A stretch of 64,000 bases of DNA, taken from positions 1,637,001-1,701,000 of the forward strand of contig CALSFV010000007.1 of NCBI GenBank assembly GCA_943737045.1, read 5' to 3'. The DNA is from Parapristionchus giblindavisi (lineage: Eukaryota > Nematoda > Chromadorea > Rhabditida > Diplogasteridae). The notes below the pieces were generated by a model. The model ran no database searches. It had not been told where the DNA came from and was given only the letters and a program-made list of their open reading frames with translations. Below are positions 1 to 10,670 of this stretch, piece after piece (position 1 is the first letter of the stretch; each line of letters opens with the position of its first letter). Both the position numbers and the translations under genes were made by a program.

Positions 1-1241
1 CCGCAGTGGCTGATCAGATTTATTCCATTCCGGTCGTCAATCAAATCTGCACTAACGAAACTACCGAAGAATGCACTGAGTTCTTGTCGTCCCTCTTCGG
101 ACAATCCAACCAAATCAATCAGGTTCTTCATTCTAAAAAAAATTCGGACATGAACTTTTTTTTAAATATAAAAAAATAAAGGACTGAATATATGAGAAGG
201 ATGGTTCCTTGTCATCTCTTAGAATAAGCCCACCTGCAAATTTTTGAATTTAATGATTACACCTACAAATTAGTTCAAATGTGGGAACGAAGACGAGATA
301 TGTGCAAATCATCATTAAGATCAGAATATTCTTTCGTTTTTTCGATATTTCATCAGAATTATGATATCAACACCTTATTTCAGGAGCGTATGCCACACCT
401 GGTCGCCCATCTTCCCGCCGGTACCTCATTGCAAAATCTCGAACACATCGAACAGATGGCCAATGAGACCAAGTATTTCGATTACGGAACCGAGGGAAAC
501 CAGGCCATCTATGAATCGGTTAGAAAGACTGACTGTCTCTGTTCAAAGTTGCGAAAGGAAAAGGAAAAGCACGGGAAACTCTCCTCGTTTTGCACCTCTT
601 ATTGTTCTTTACGTGATGTTTGACAAGCAACTTTATTTTGATAGGATCACAATGCATCAAATTTAGCAGCCGTTTTTGAAATCCTAACTCACGGACTATG
701 AATTCGTTAAGGATGAAGCTCCTTCCTACAACTTCACGAAGTTCAAGATTCCCACTACGATCTACTATTCGGCCGCCGATGCCCTCGTGACTGTTAAGGA
801 TGTTAATGTGAGATAATCATTTACACGATTTCATTTTGATAACTACTTATCATTATCAAATTCATTATTTCCTCTTATTCCAAAGTGCCACGCTATACTA
901 TTTCGTGAAAGGATATCCAGTGCTTACTTTTCTCTCTTAAATCTCAATCCAATTTTGTTCACGCTCTGGCAACGCTCTCTAGCAGACAAAGAAAGCGAGA
1001 GAGCATTGTCAGAGAGTTTGAAATTAACCCATGGTCTGCTTTCAATTTTGGTCGATTTCTTTAGAACATCCTCGATACATACTCGACATGTACCCTTGGA
1101 AAGGCAGTCAAACTGACTGGTTTTTCTCACATGGACTTTGTGTGGGGAGACAGAGCAAAGGCGGAGATCTACGATCATATCATCATGGACATCAATATGT
1201 TCGAGGCTAAGCCTAAATTTGATGCTGAATTCGGTATTTAG
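1..1241 (+). CDS. Acid lipase C-terminal half (copy A, left arm)
   Basis: This is the C-terminal part of an alpha/beta-hydrolase of the acid lipase (lysosomal/gastric lipase, LIPL-like) family, which cleaves acyl esters of neutral lipids in lysosomes or outside the cell. Exons read as <1-122, 384-518, about 696-807 and 1065-1241 (TAG stop). Motifs seen in order: CTNETTEEC, HLPAGTSLQN, the acid-residue strand YYSAADALVTVKDV and the histidine motif GFSHMDFVWGD. The half with the nucleophile serine lies to the left or is absent. The third exon has no usable AG acceptor: the nearest AG (near 664-669) leads to a stop in all three frames, so this copy may be damaged. The family call is strong; whether it is expressed is unknown. 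Confidence 0.85.
945..1032. repeat. Short palindromic MITE, family M1 (left arm)
   Basis: This is a member of a repeat of about 110 bases scattered through the window. Two arms carry CGCTCTGGCAACGCTCTCT and its complement around a core resembling TTTCTTTGTCTG. It lies in the last intron of lipase copy A; its mirror is at 9241-9328. Confidence 0.6.
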
Positions 1242-2280
1242 AAGACATTTCATGATAAATTATTTAATGCTATTAATTGTGTTGCATAGTTGGAATAAAA
1301 AATTTGAAAGATTACACTGACTGATAAACAAAAGTAGAGATGTCTGTGTCATTGGTGGAGAGATCCCAGACAGTTTAAATGAAAAAAAAAACATTAACAG
1401 AATTAGCTGATGACAACTGCCATTAAGCGTAATTCAATAGTTGTGATGATGCGTTTAATAAATTCGCATGTTAAAGTTATGCCAGAAGTTTAAAATGTGT
1501 TGTAGAGTGAAACAGGGTATAGTCCAAGGTATTATCTATTATCTATGTAGATAATGCCGTTTGGCCCCCTCAAGGACCGAAGGTACGCGGACTCCCGCCA
1601 GTACGATGGTAGGATCTATTTATGAGAACCATCGGACCAACTTTTTTGAAACAAGAAGTCGAGAGTGTCCTACCATGCACATCACAGTCTACTCTTGATA
1701 AATGTGTTCAAATGAAAAATTGGAATCTCGGAGAATGAGAGACTGACCTGCCCTTCCTTCGTGCGAGTCTCTAATGAAAAAAGGAAGCGATGTCTCTTTG
1801 TGATGCCAAAACTAAACTTAAATATCGATTTCGTTTCGGCTCACACAAAATTAACCATTTTCAGATCCAGTTCTTTTATTTTATTTCACGCCGACATTAT
1901 GAAAATTTTCCCAAAAATATAATTTCGAAAGACGAAAGGAGAATCAATATGTGTTAATGATCTCTTTACTAGACACACAACACTCTATAACATCCCATCG
2001 ATCCTTGACCTGTTACGCGACGAAGGCAAAAGTAGGTGTGACCTGTCTCGAGTCTCCACTGCCAGAGGGACGCGGTGTCTCTGTATGCACCGTGAGACTT
2101 AAAACTCACTTCAATTTTGAATTTCAACATTTATAGTCTCGGTTTAGACATTTTTTTTAAAGTAAAGTCGATTGGACAGTTCCAAACATTTATTATCATT
2201 CACCATTTCTCTTTGTGTTTTTGTGGGAGAAATTCTGATATAAGTGCCCGTTTGTATGATAGCGGTCACTTTCAGAGAAA

Positions 2281-4934
2281 ATGCTATTATCGGTTTTCGT
2301 GTACTTTTCATTTGTTGGACTCGGCCAAGCAGTCGATCCTGAACTGATTTTAACTCCGGTAAGTTGTTATAATCAACTGTAATATACAGTATCGGCGTAA
2401 AGTCATGGGACGCTTTTTAATTTTTTTATAACTTTTGATCTAGGAAAGCATTCAAGCTGATCTTTTGAGTCAATGTAGAGAATTTATCAAGGAATATTAC
2501 CATGATGTGTTGGTTTAATTAACTTACAAGGGAAGCACAACTGGAAACGGAAACGATTCCGAAATTTACTTATATAGGTGGATAGGGTTGGGTGGGAGAT
2601 GTCCAAAAGTGGTTTCGAAAGTTGCACCGTTGATCTACTAATCGATATTTTCAATCGATATATTTTAACACGCGCGTCCAATTTTAGCCTAAAATTTTTT
2701 CTCTTCTTTCAAAATGTTCTATTTTCATGTTAAAGCTCGGAAATGACGAAATAACAATGAAAATGAAGTTGGGGAACTCGTAGGATATTTTAAACGTAAA
2801 TCGGTAAAGAAATATCGATTGAAAATATCGATTAGTAGATCAGCGGTGCAACTTTTGAAACCACTTTTGGACATCTCCCCCTCAACCCTATCCGCCTATA
2901 CAGGTAAATTTTGGAATCGTTTCCGTTTCCAGTTGTGCTTCCCTTGTTAGTTAATTTTTGCGTTGTGATGACGCAACCGAATTACACTTTTTTTGAAAAT
3001 TCCCATTTCTTTAGTGAAAAGCCCTGTTCTTCGGGAACACTGTGAGAGTGGAGACCCCCACTAGGGCTGTACAGTCAAACATTCCGGAATGGCTCCGACT
3101 CCGATTTCAAGCTGTGGCAGGGTTGCAACTTTGACCTCCAAAATTTATAACTCGGCTTCTAGATGTGATAACGACCCGTTCTAAGCGCCAAAATGATGCT
3201 AGTGGCGAGTGGTGTTTATCCCTGGAATATGGTAATCATGGCTCGCCATTTGCCCTCAGGGTATAAAATAAATTTTTTTGGGGAGGACCGATTTTGAGAC
3301 CCTACCGTTCAGAGGGCAGGTCTTCTAAAATTATGGTTCCTCCGCAGGTAGCTTTGGGATGTATCATATATGTGTTTCCCTTATTTTGGTTAAGTTCTGA
3401 TTCCTTTCAGACCCACAGCAAACGCTCTGCTGAGGTCTACTCGGTTGTAGCGAGTAAAGATCAAAATACAAAGATCAAATATCAAAGTTCAGAAATAGTG
3501 CAAAAACTTTTGTGAACATCTCTAACATGCATCGGTACTTTGAAACTAAGAGATTTCATCAATAGAGGACCGGGAACGAGAGAAGTGAGAGAGAAAGCAC
3601 AAGAGTGCGCACCGAGTACACCTCGGCATAACTTTGGCTACGGGTCTGAAAGGAATCGGAACCAAACCAAATAAAGGGAAATAAATATATGATACATTGC
3701 AAAGCTGCATGCGCTGAAACCATCATTTTAGAAGATCTGCCCTCAGAACGGTAGGGTCTCAAAATTAGTCCTTCCAAAAAAAATTTTTTTTAAGCCCTGA
3801 GGGCTAATGACGAGCTATGACTACTATATTCCGGGGGTAAACTTCACTCGCCACTAGCATCATTTTGGATCGTTATCACATCAAGAAGCCGAGTTATAAA
3901 TTTTGGAGGTCAAAGTTGCAACCCTGCCACAGCTTGAAATCGGAGTCGGAGCCATTCCGGATTGTTTGACTGTACAGCCCTAGTGGGTGTCTCCACTCTC
4001 ACAGTGTTCCCGAAGAATAGGGCTTTTCACCAAAGAAATGGGAATTTTCAAAAAAGTGTACTTCGGTAGCGTCATCACTACGCAAAAATTAACTAAGTTA
4101 ATTAAACCAACACATCATGGTAATATTCCTTGATAAATTCTCTACATTGACTCAAAAGATCAGCTTGATTGCTTTCCTGGATCAAAAGTTATAAAAAAAT
4201 TAAAAAGCGTCCCATGACTTTACGCCGATACTGTACAGTCCGGAGTAAAAAAAAACAAGCACTCCGGAGTACAAATTGGGAGTTGCATTGTAGACTTGAT
4301 GTGTACCCACTTAGCATATTCGAGATATTATGTGTATCAGTCACTAAATAATGATTAATTATAATAGGAAATATGATAATTACTTTTACCTGTTTAGTAA
4401 CTACATATGTCCTTGCAGCTCGAAATGATACGCCATCATGGCTATATAGCCGAAATGCATGAAACAATTACAGATGATGGATATATTCTAAGTTTATTCC
4501 GAATTCCACACGGAAAAATTGGTATCATCATTATTTTTTCCTAAGAACGGCGGTGATGATTTAGCTCATAACTCTACCGATGAAAAGAGGCCAGTTATTC
4601 TTCTCCAACATGGACTACTGTGCTCCTGCTGGGACTTCATATCGAACCTTCCAGAGAAATCATTAGGTGCGGATATTTAATGAATTTATTTATTTATTTA
4701 TTTATGAAATAAAAGGAGAAATAATAAATACCATAATAAGAACTCTCTTTTTTTTTCTTTTGGAATTGTTCTTGGTTGAATTCTCTTGATAGTGGATATG
4801 GATGTAAATATATTTTGAAGCATACATTCTTGCTGATGAGGGCTTCGATGTCTGGATGGGCAATAACAGAGGTGCAATCTATTCGGACAAACACGTCAAT
4901 CTCACCGAAAAAGATGCCGAGTACTGGAAATTCA
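2281..4934 (+). CDS. Acid lipase N-terminal half (copy B, left arm), truncated
   Basis: This is a second acid lipase gene starting 1 kb after copy A. Exon 1 (2281-2358) begins with ATG and encodes a signal peptide (MLLSVFVYFSFVGLGQ) followed by DPELILTP. Later exons are 4419-4521, 4565-4666 and 4821 to about 4934, and the phases agree. They carry GYIAEMHETITDDGYIL, the oxyanion-strand motif VILLQHGLL, and ILADEGFDVWMGNNRG, all typical of the family. Similarity fades after EYWKF; a weak match to the next segment may extend to about 5020. The (TA)48 centre then follows, so the GHSxG nucleophile, the acid residue and the histidine are all missing. Intron 1 (2.06 kb) contains a foldback transposon. 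As it stands the product cannot be an active lipase. Confidence 0.85.
2387..4233. mobile_element. Foldback (Tc1/mariner-type) transposon, 1.85 kb, left arm
   Basis: Terminal inverted repeats start CAGTATCGGCG and end CGCCGATACTG, flanked on each side by TA, as in Tc1/mariner elements. The arms run almost to the middle, so nearly the whole element is a hairpin. No transposase frame is present, so it is non-autonomous. It lies in intron 1 of the truncated lipase and has itself been entered by a smaller MITE (2527-2946). Related copies are at 41819-43141 and, as a relic, 13385-16775. Confidence 0.85.
2527..2946. mobile_element. 420-bp MITE nested in foldback element (left arm)
   Basis: Inverted repeats of about 135 bases begin CAAGGGAAGC and end GCTTCCCTTG, with a TTA duplication on both sides (2524-2526 and 2947-2949). 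The related element at 41819 has the uninterrupted target (AACTTAGTTAAT), which confirms the insertion and the 3-base duplication. A 3-base TWA duplication is typical of PIF/Harbinger MITEs. Confidence 0.8.
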
Positions 4935-5085
4935 GGCAAGATTTACTTATGCACAATAAAATAGATGGCCTTTACCAATTGCATAACCATGGTTGAATCG
5001 ATGTCACTAAACGACGGTGATTAGTCTGGGCGTTCTTTACTTTCCTTTTTTTTAAATTTTAATGATAAATTTTGGAAAAGTAAAC

Positions 5086-5187
<102 letters not shown>

Positions 5188-5338
5188 GTTTACTTTTCCA
5201 AAATTTATCATTAAAATTTAAAAAAAAGGAAAGTAAAGAACGCCCAGACTAATCACCGTCGTTTAGTGACATCGATTCAACCATGGTTATGCAATTGGTA
5301 AAGGCCATCTATTTTATTGTGCATAAGTAAATCTTGCC

Positions 5339-7992
5339 TGAATTTCCAGTACTCGGCATCTTTTTCGGTGAGATTGACGTGTTTGTCCGAATAGATTGCA
5401 CCTCTGTTATTGCCCATCCAGACATCGAAGCCCTCATCAGCAAGAATGTATGCTTCAAAATATATTTACATCCATATCCACTATCAAGAGAATTCAACCA
5501 AGAACAATTCCAAAAGAAAAAAAAAGAGAGTTCTTATTATGGTATTTATTATTTCTCCTTTTATTTCATAAATAAATAAATAAATAAATTCATTAAATAT
5601 CCGCACCTAATGATTTCTCTGGAAGGTTCGATATGAAGTCCCAGCAGGAGCACAGTAGTCCATGTTGGAGAAGAATAACTGGCCTCTTTTCATCGGTAGA
5701 GTTATGAGCTAAATCATCACCGCCGTTCTTAGGAAAAAATAATGATGATACCAATTTTTCCGTGTGGAATTCGGAATAAACTTAGAATATATCCATCATC
5801 TGTAATTGTTTCATGCATTTCGGCTATATAGCCATGATGGCGTATCATTTCGAGCTGCAAGGACATATGTAGTTACTAAACAGGTAAAAGTAATTATCAT
5901 ATTTCCTATTATAATTAATCATTATTTAGTGACTGATACACATAATATCTCGAATATGCTAAGTGGGTACACATCAAGTCTACAATGCAACTCCCAATTT
6001 GTACTCCGGAGTGCTTGTTTTTTTTTACTCCGGACTGTACAGTATCGGCGTAAAGTCATGGGACGCTTTTTAATTTTTTTATAACTTTTGATCCAGGAAA
6101 GCAATCAAGCTGATCTTTTGAGTCAATGTAGAGAATTTATCAAGGAATATTACCATGATGTGTTGGTTTAATTAACTTAGTTAATTTTTGCGTAGTGATG
6201 ACGCTACCGAAGTACACTTTTTTGAAAATTCCCATTTCTTTGGTGAAAAGCCCTATTCTTCGGGAACACTGTGAGAGTGGAGACACCCACTAGGGCTGTA
6301 CAGTCAAACAATCCGGAATGGCTCCGACTCCGATTTCAAGCTGTGGCAGGGTTGCAACTTTGACCTCCAAAATTTATAACTCGGCTTCTTGATGTGATAA
6401 CGATCCAAAATGATGCTAGTGGCGAGTGAAGTTTACCCCCGGAATATAGTAGTCATAGCTCGTCATTAGCCCTCAGGGCTTAAAAAAAATTTTTTTTGGA
6501 AGGACTAATTTTGAGACCCTACCGTTCTGAGGGCAGATCTTCTAAAATGATGGTTTCAGCGCATGCAGCTTTGCAATGTATCATATATTTATTTCCCTTT
6601 ATTTGGTTTGGTTCCGATTCCTTTCAGACCCGTAGCCAAAGTTATGCCGAGGTGTACTCGGTGCGCACTCTTGTGCTTTCTCTCTCACTTCTCTCGTTCC
6701 CGGTCCTCTATTGATGAAATCTCTTAGTTTCAAAGTACCGATGCATGTTAGAGATGTTCACAAAAGTTTTTGCACTATTTCTGAACTTTGATATTTGATC
6801 TTTGTATTTTGATCTTTACTCGCTACAACCGAGTAGACCTCAGCAGAGCGTTTGCTGTGGGTCTGAAAGGAATCAGAACTTAACCAAAATAAGGGAAACA
6901 CATATATGATACATCCCAAAGCTACCTGCGGAGGAACCATAATTTTAGAAGACCTGCCCTCTGAACGGTAGGGTCTCAAAATCGGTCCTCCCCAAAAAAA
7001 TTTATTTTATACCCTGAGGGCAAATGGCGAGCCATGATTACCATATTCCAGGGATAAACACCACTCGCCACTAGCATCATTTTGGCGCTTAGAACGGGTC
7101 GTTATCACATCTAGAAGCCGAGTTATAAATTTTGGAGGTCAAAGTTGCAACCCTGCCACAGCTTGAAATCGGAGTCGGAGCCATTCCGGAATGTTTGACT
7201 GTACAGCCCTAGTGGGGGTCTCCACTCTCACAGTGTTCCCGAAGAACAGGGCTTTTCACTAAAGAAATGGGAATTTTCAAAAAAAGTGTAATTCGGTTGC
7301 GTCATCACAACGCAAAAATTAACTAACAAGGGAAGCACAACTGGAAACGGAAACGATTCCAAAATTTACCTGTATAGGCGGATAGGGTTGAGGGGGAGAT
7401 GTCCAAAAGTGGTTTCAAAAGTTGCACCGCTGATCTACTAATCGATATTTTCAATCGATATTTCTTTACCGATTTACGTTTAAAATATCCTACGAGTTCC
7501 CCAACTTCATTTTCATTGTTATTTCGTCATTTCCGAGCTTTAACATGAAAATAGAACATTTTGAAAGAAGAGAAAAAATTTTAGGCTAAAATTGGACGCG
7601 CGTGTTAAAATATATCGATTGAAAATATCGATTAGTAGATCAACGGTGCAACTTTCGAAACCACTTTTGGACATCTCCCACCCAACCCTATCCACCTATA
7701 TAAGTAAATTTCGGAATCGTTTCCGTTTCCAGTTGTGCTTCCCTTGTAAGTTAATTAAACCAACACATCATGGTAATATTCCTTGATAAATTCTCTACAT
7801 TGACTCAAAAGATCAGCTTGAATGCTTTCCTAGATCAAAAGTTATAAAAAAATTAAAAAGCGTCCCATGACTTTACGCCGATACTGTATATTACAGTTGA
7901 TTATAACAACTTACCGGAGTTAAAATCAGTTCAGGATCGACTGCTTGGCCGAGTCCAACAAATGAAAAGTACACGAAAACCGATAATAGCAT
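5339..7992 (-). CDS. Acid lipase N-terminal half (copy B', right arm), truncated
   Basis: This is the exact mirror of the copy at 2281-4934. Exons on the minus strand are 7915-7992, 5752-5854, 5607-5708 and about 5339-5452. It has the same signal peptide, the same missing nucleophile and the same transposon in intron 1. The two B fragments converge on the TA tract and end there. Confidence 0.85.
6040..7886. mobile_element. Foldback transposon, mirror copy in right arm
   Basis: This is the exact palindromic counterpart of 2387-4233, with the same TA flanks and the nested MITE at 7327-7746. Confidence 0.85.
7327..7746. mobile_element. 420-bp MITE nested in foldback element (right arm)
   Basis: This mirrors 2527-2946, with TAA flanks at 7324-7326 and 7747-7749. 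Confidence 0.8.
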
Positions 7993-9031
7993 TTTCTCTG
8001 AAAGTGACCGCTATCATACAAACGGGCACTTATATCAGAATTTCTCCCACAAAAACACAAAGAGAAATGGTGAATGATAATAAATGTTTGGAACTGTCCA
8101 ATCGACTTTACTTTAAAAAAAATGTCTAAACCGAGACTATAAATGTTGAAATTCAAAATTGAAGTGAGTTTTAAGTCTCACGGTGCATACAGAGACACCG
8201 CGTCCCTCTGGCAGTGGAGACTCGAGACAGGTCACACCTACTTTTGCCTTCGTCGCGTAACAGGTCAAGGATCGATGGGATGTTATAGAGTGTTGTGTGT
8301 CTAGTAAAGAGATCATTAACACATATTGATTCTCCTTTCGTCTTTCGAAATTATATTTTTGGGAAAATTTTCATAATGTCGGCGTGAAATAAAATAAAAG
8401 AACTGGATCTGAAAATGGTTAATTTTGTGTGAGCCGAAACGAAATCGATATTTAAGTTTAGTTTTGGCATCACAAAGAGACATCGCTTCCTTTTTTCATT
8501 AGAGACTCGCACGAAGGAAGGGCAGGTCAGTCTCTCATTCTCCGAGATTCCAATTTTTCATTTGAACACATTTATCAAGAGTAGACTGTGATGTGCATGG
8601 TAGGACACTCTCGACTTCTTGTTTCAAAAAAGTTGGTCCGATGGTTCTCATAAATAGATCCTACCATCGTACTGGCGGGAGTCCGCGTACCTTCGGTCCT
8701 TGAGGGGGCCAAACGGCATTATCTACATAGATAATAGATAATACCTTGGACTATACCCTGTTTCACTCTACAACACATTTTAAACTTCTGGCATAACTTT
8801 AACATGCGAATTTATTAAACGCATCATCACAACTATTGAATTACGCTTAATGGCAGTTGTCATCAGCTAATTCTGTTAATGTTTTTTTTTTCATTTAAAC
8901 TGTCTGGGATCTCTCCACCAATGACACAGACATCTCTACTTTTGTTTATCAGTCAGTGTAATCTTTCAAATTTTTTATTCCAACTATGCAACACAATTAA
9001 TAGCATTAAATAATTTATCATGAAATGTCTT

Positions 9032-10282
9032 CTAAATACCGAATTCAGCATCAAATTTAGGCTTAGCCTCGAACATATTGATGTCCATGATGATATGATC
9101 GTAGATCTCCGCCTTTGCTCTGTCTCCCCACACAAAGTCCATGTGAGAAAAACCAGTCAGTTTGACTGCCTTTCCAAGGGTACATGTCGAGTATGTATCG
9201 AGGATGTTCTAAAGAAATCGACCAAAATTGAAAGCAGACCATGGGTTAATTTCAAACTCTCTGACAATGCTCTCTCGCTTTCTTTGTCTGCTAGAGAGCG
9301 TTGCCAGAGCGTGAACAAAATTGGATTGAGATTTAAGAGAGAAAAGTAAGCACTGGATATCCTTTCACGAAATAGTATAGCGTGGCACTTTGGAATAAGA
9401 GGAAATAATGAATTTGATAATGATAAGTAGTTATCAAAATGAAATCGTGTAAATGATTATCTCACATTAACATCCTTAACAGTCACGAGGGCATCGGCGG
9501 CCGAATAGTAGATCGTAGTGGGAATCTTGAACTTCGTGAAGTTGTAGGAAGGAGCTTCATCCTTAACGAATTCATAGTCCGTGAGTTAGGATTTCAAAAA
9601 CGGCTGCTAAATTTGATGCATTGTGATCCTATCAAAATAAAGTTGCTTGTCAAACATCACGTAAAGAACAATAAGAGGTGCAAAACGAGGAGAGTTTCCC
9701 GTGCTTTTCCTTTTCCTTTCGCAACTTTGAACAGAGACAGTCAGTCTTTCTAACCGATTCATAGATGGCCTGGTTTCCCTCGGTTCCGTAATCGAAATAC
9801 TTGGTCTCATTGGCCATCTGTTCGATGTGTTCGAGATTTTGCAATGAGGTACCGGCGGGAAGATGGGCGACCAGGTGTGGCATACGCTCCTGAAATAAGG
9901 TGTTGATATCATAATTCTGATGAAATATCGAAAAAACGAAAGAATATTCTGATCTTAATGATGATTTGCACATATCTCGTCTTCGTTCCCACATTTGAAC
10001 TAATTTGTAGGTGTAATCATTAAATTCAAAAATTTGCAGGTGGGCTTATTCTAAGAGATGACAAGGAACCATCCTTCTCATATATTCAGTCCTTTATTTT
10101 TTTATATTTAAAAAAAAGTTCATGTCCGAATTTTTTTTAGAATGAAGAACCTGATTGATTTGGTTGGATTGTCCGAAGAGGGACGACAAGAACTCAGTGC
10201 ATTCTTCGGTAGTTTCGTTAGTGCAGATTTGATTGACGACCGGAATGGAATAAATCTGATCAGCCACTGCGGTTTCAGGATA
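9032..10282 (-). CDS. Acid lipase C-terminal half (copy A', right arm)
   Basis: This mirrors 1-1241. Here the first visible exon is complete: it starts at 10282 after a TTTCAG acceptor and reads YPETAVADQIYSIPVV onward. The other exons are 9755-9889, 9466 to about 9577, and 9032-9208. No upstream lipase exon is seen between 10283 and 10670, where the 3' end of the transporter gene on the same strand begins. This copy is therefore cut off at its 5' side in the genome as shown and lacks the nucleophile half. It shares the missing acceptor of copy A. Confidence 0.85.
9241..9328. repeat. Short palindromic MITE, family M1 (right arm)
   Basis: This is the palindromic counterpart of 945-1032, in an intron of lipase copy A'. 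Confidence 0.6.
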
Positions 10283-10670
10283 CTGAAATATCGATTAATT
10301 TAAGCAATTGGCTCTTTGGAATTTAATACATATATCGTCATACAGATAAATAATTTATTAAATTGAGAGGACCCTAATAAAAACGGTAAATATGCAAAAT
10401 TCAATATTCATCAGTTATACATATACACGTTTATAGAATGATTAATAGACTAAACTAGATCTAGACGGATCAAATAGTGCGTAATTAACCAAATGCACTA
10501 ATTAATCAAAAACATCCTCAAAACTCTTTGTCTACACGTTGTTCTCTTGTTATTAACGCAATGATTTCTCGGTAGTCTGGTTTTCAAAAAAAAGGTATAA
10601 ACGAGAAGGCTGAGAGTGGTTGACACAGGGAGCGTCAGAGACGAATGAGATGTTTGAGTGGTCGACCTCA
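10283..10670. other. Spacer between lipase fragment and transporter 1
   Basis: AT-rich sequence with no exon, repeat or RNA gene that I can recognise. It should hold 5' lipase exons if copy A' were complete, but none is visible. Confidence 0.5.

Noticed and set aside
279..666. Overlapping frames of 114 and 101 codons in the palindrome arm
   Set aside because: They run from intron into the lipase exon and out again; only 384-518 matches the family, so the longer frames are not genes.
924..1253. 109-codon minus-strand frame
   Set aside because: It is antisense to the last lipase exon and the M1 repeat; no independent support.
3294..3777. Pair of similar small proteins (RPYRSEGRSSK...) on opposite strands
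   Set aside because: They are the two inverted arms of the foldback transposon read as protein; the similarity is explained by the hairpin.
4694..4964. 81- and 62-codon frames around the lipase exon
   Set aside because: The plus frame extends the lipase exon into introns; the minus frame is its shadow.
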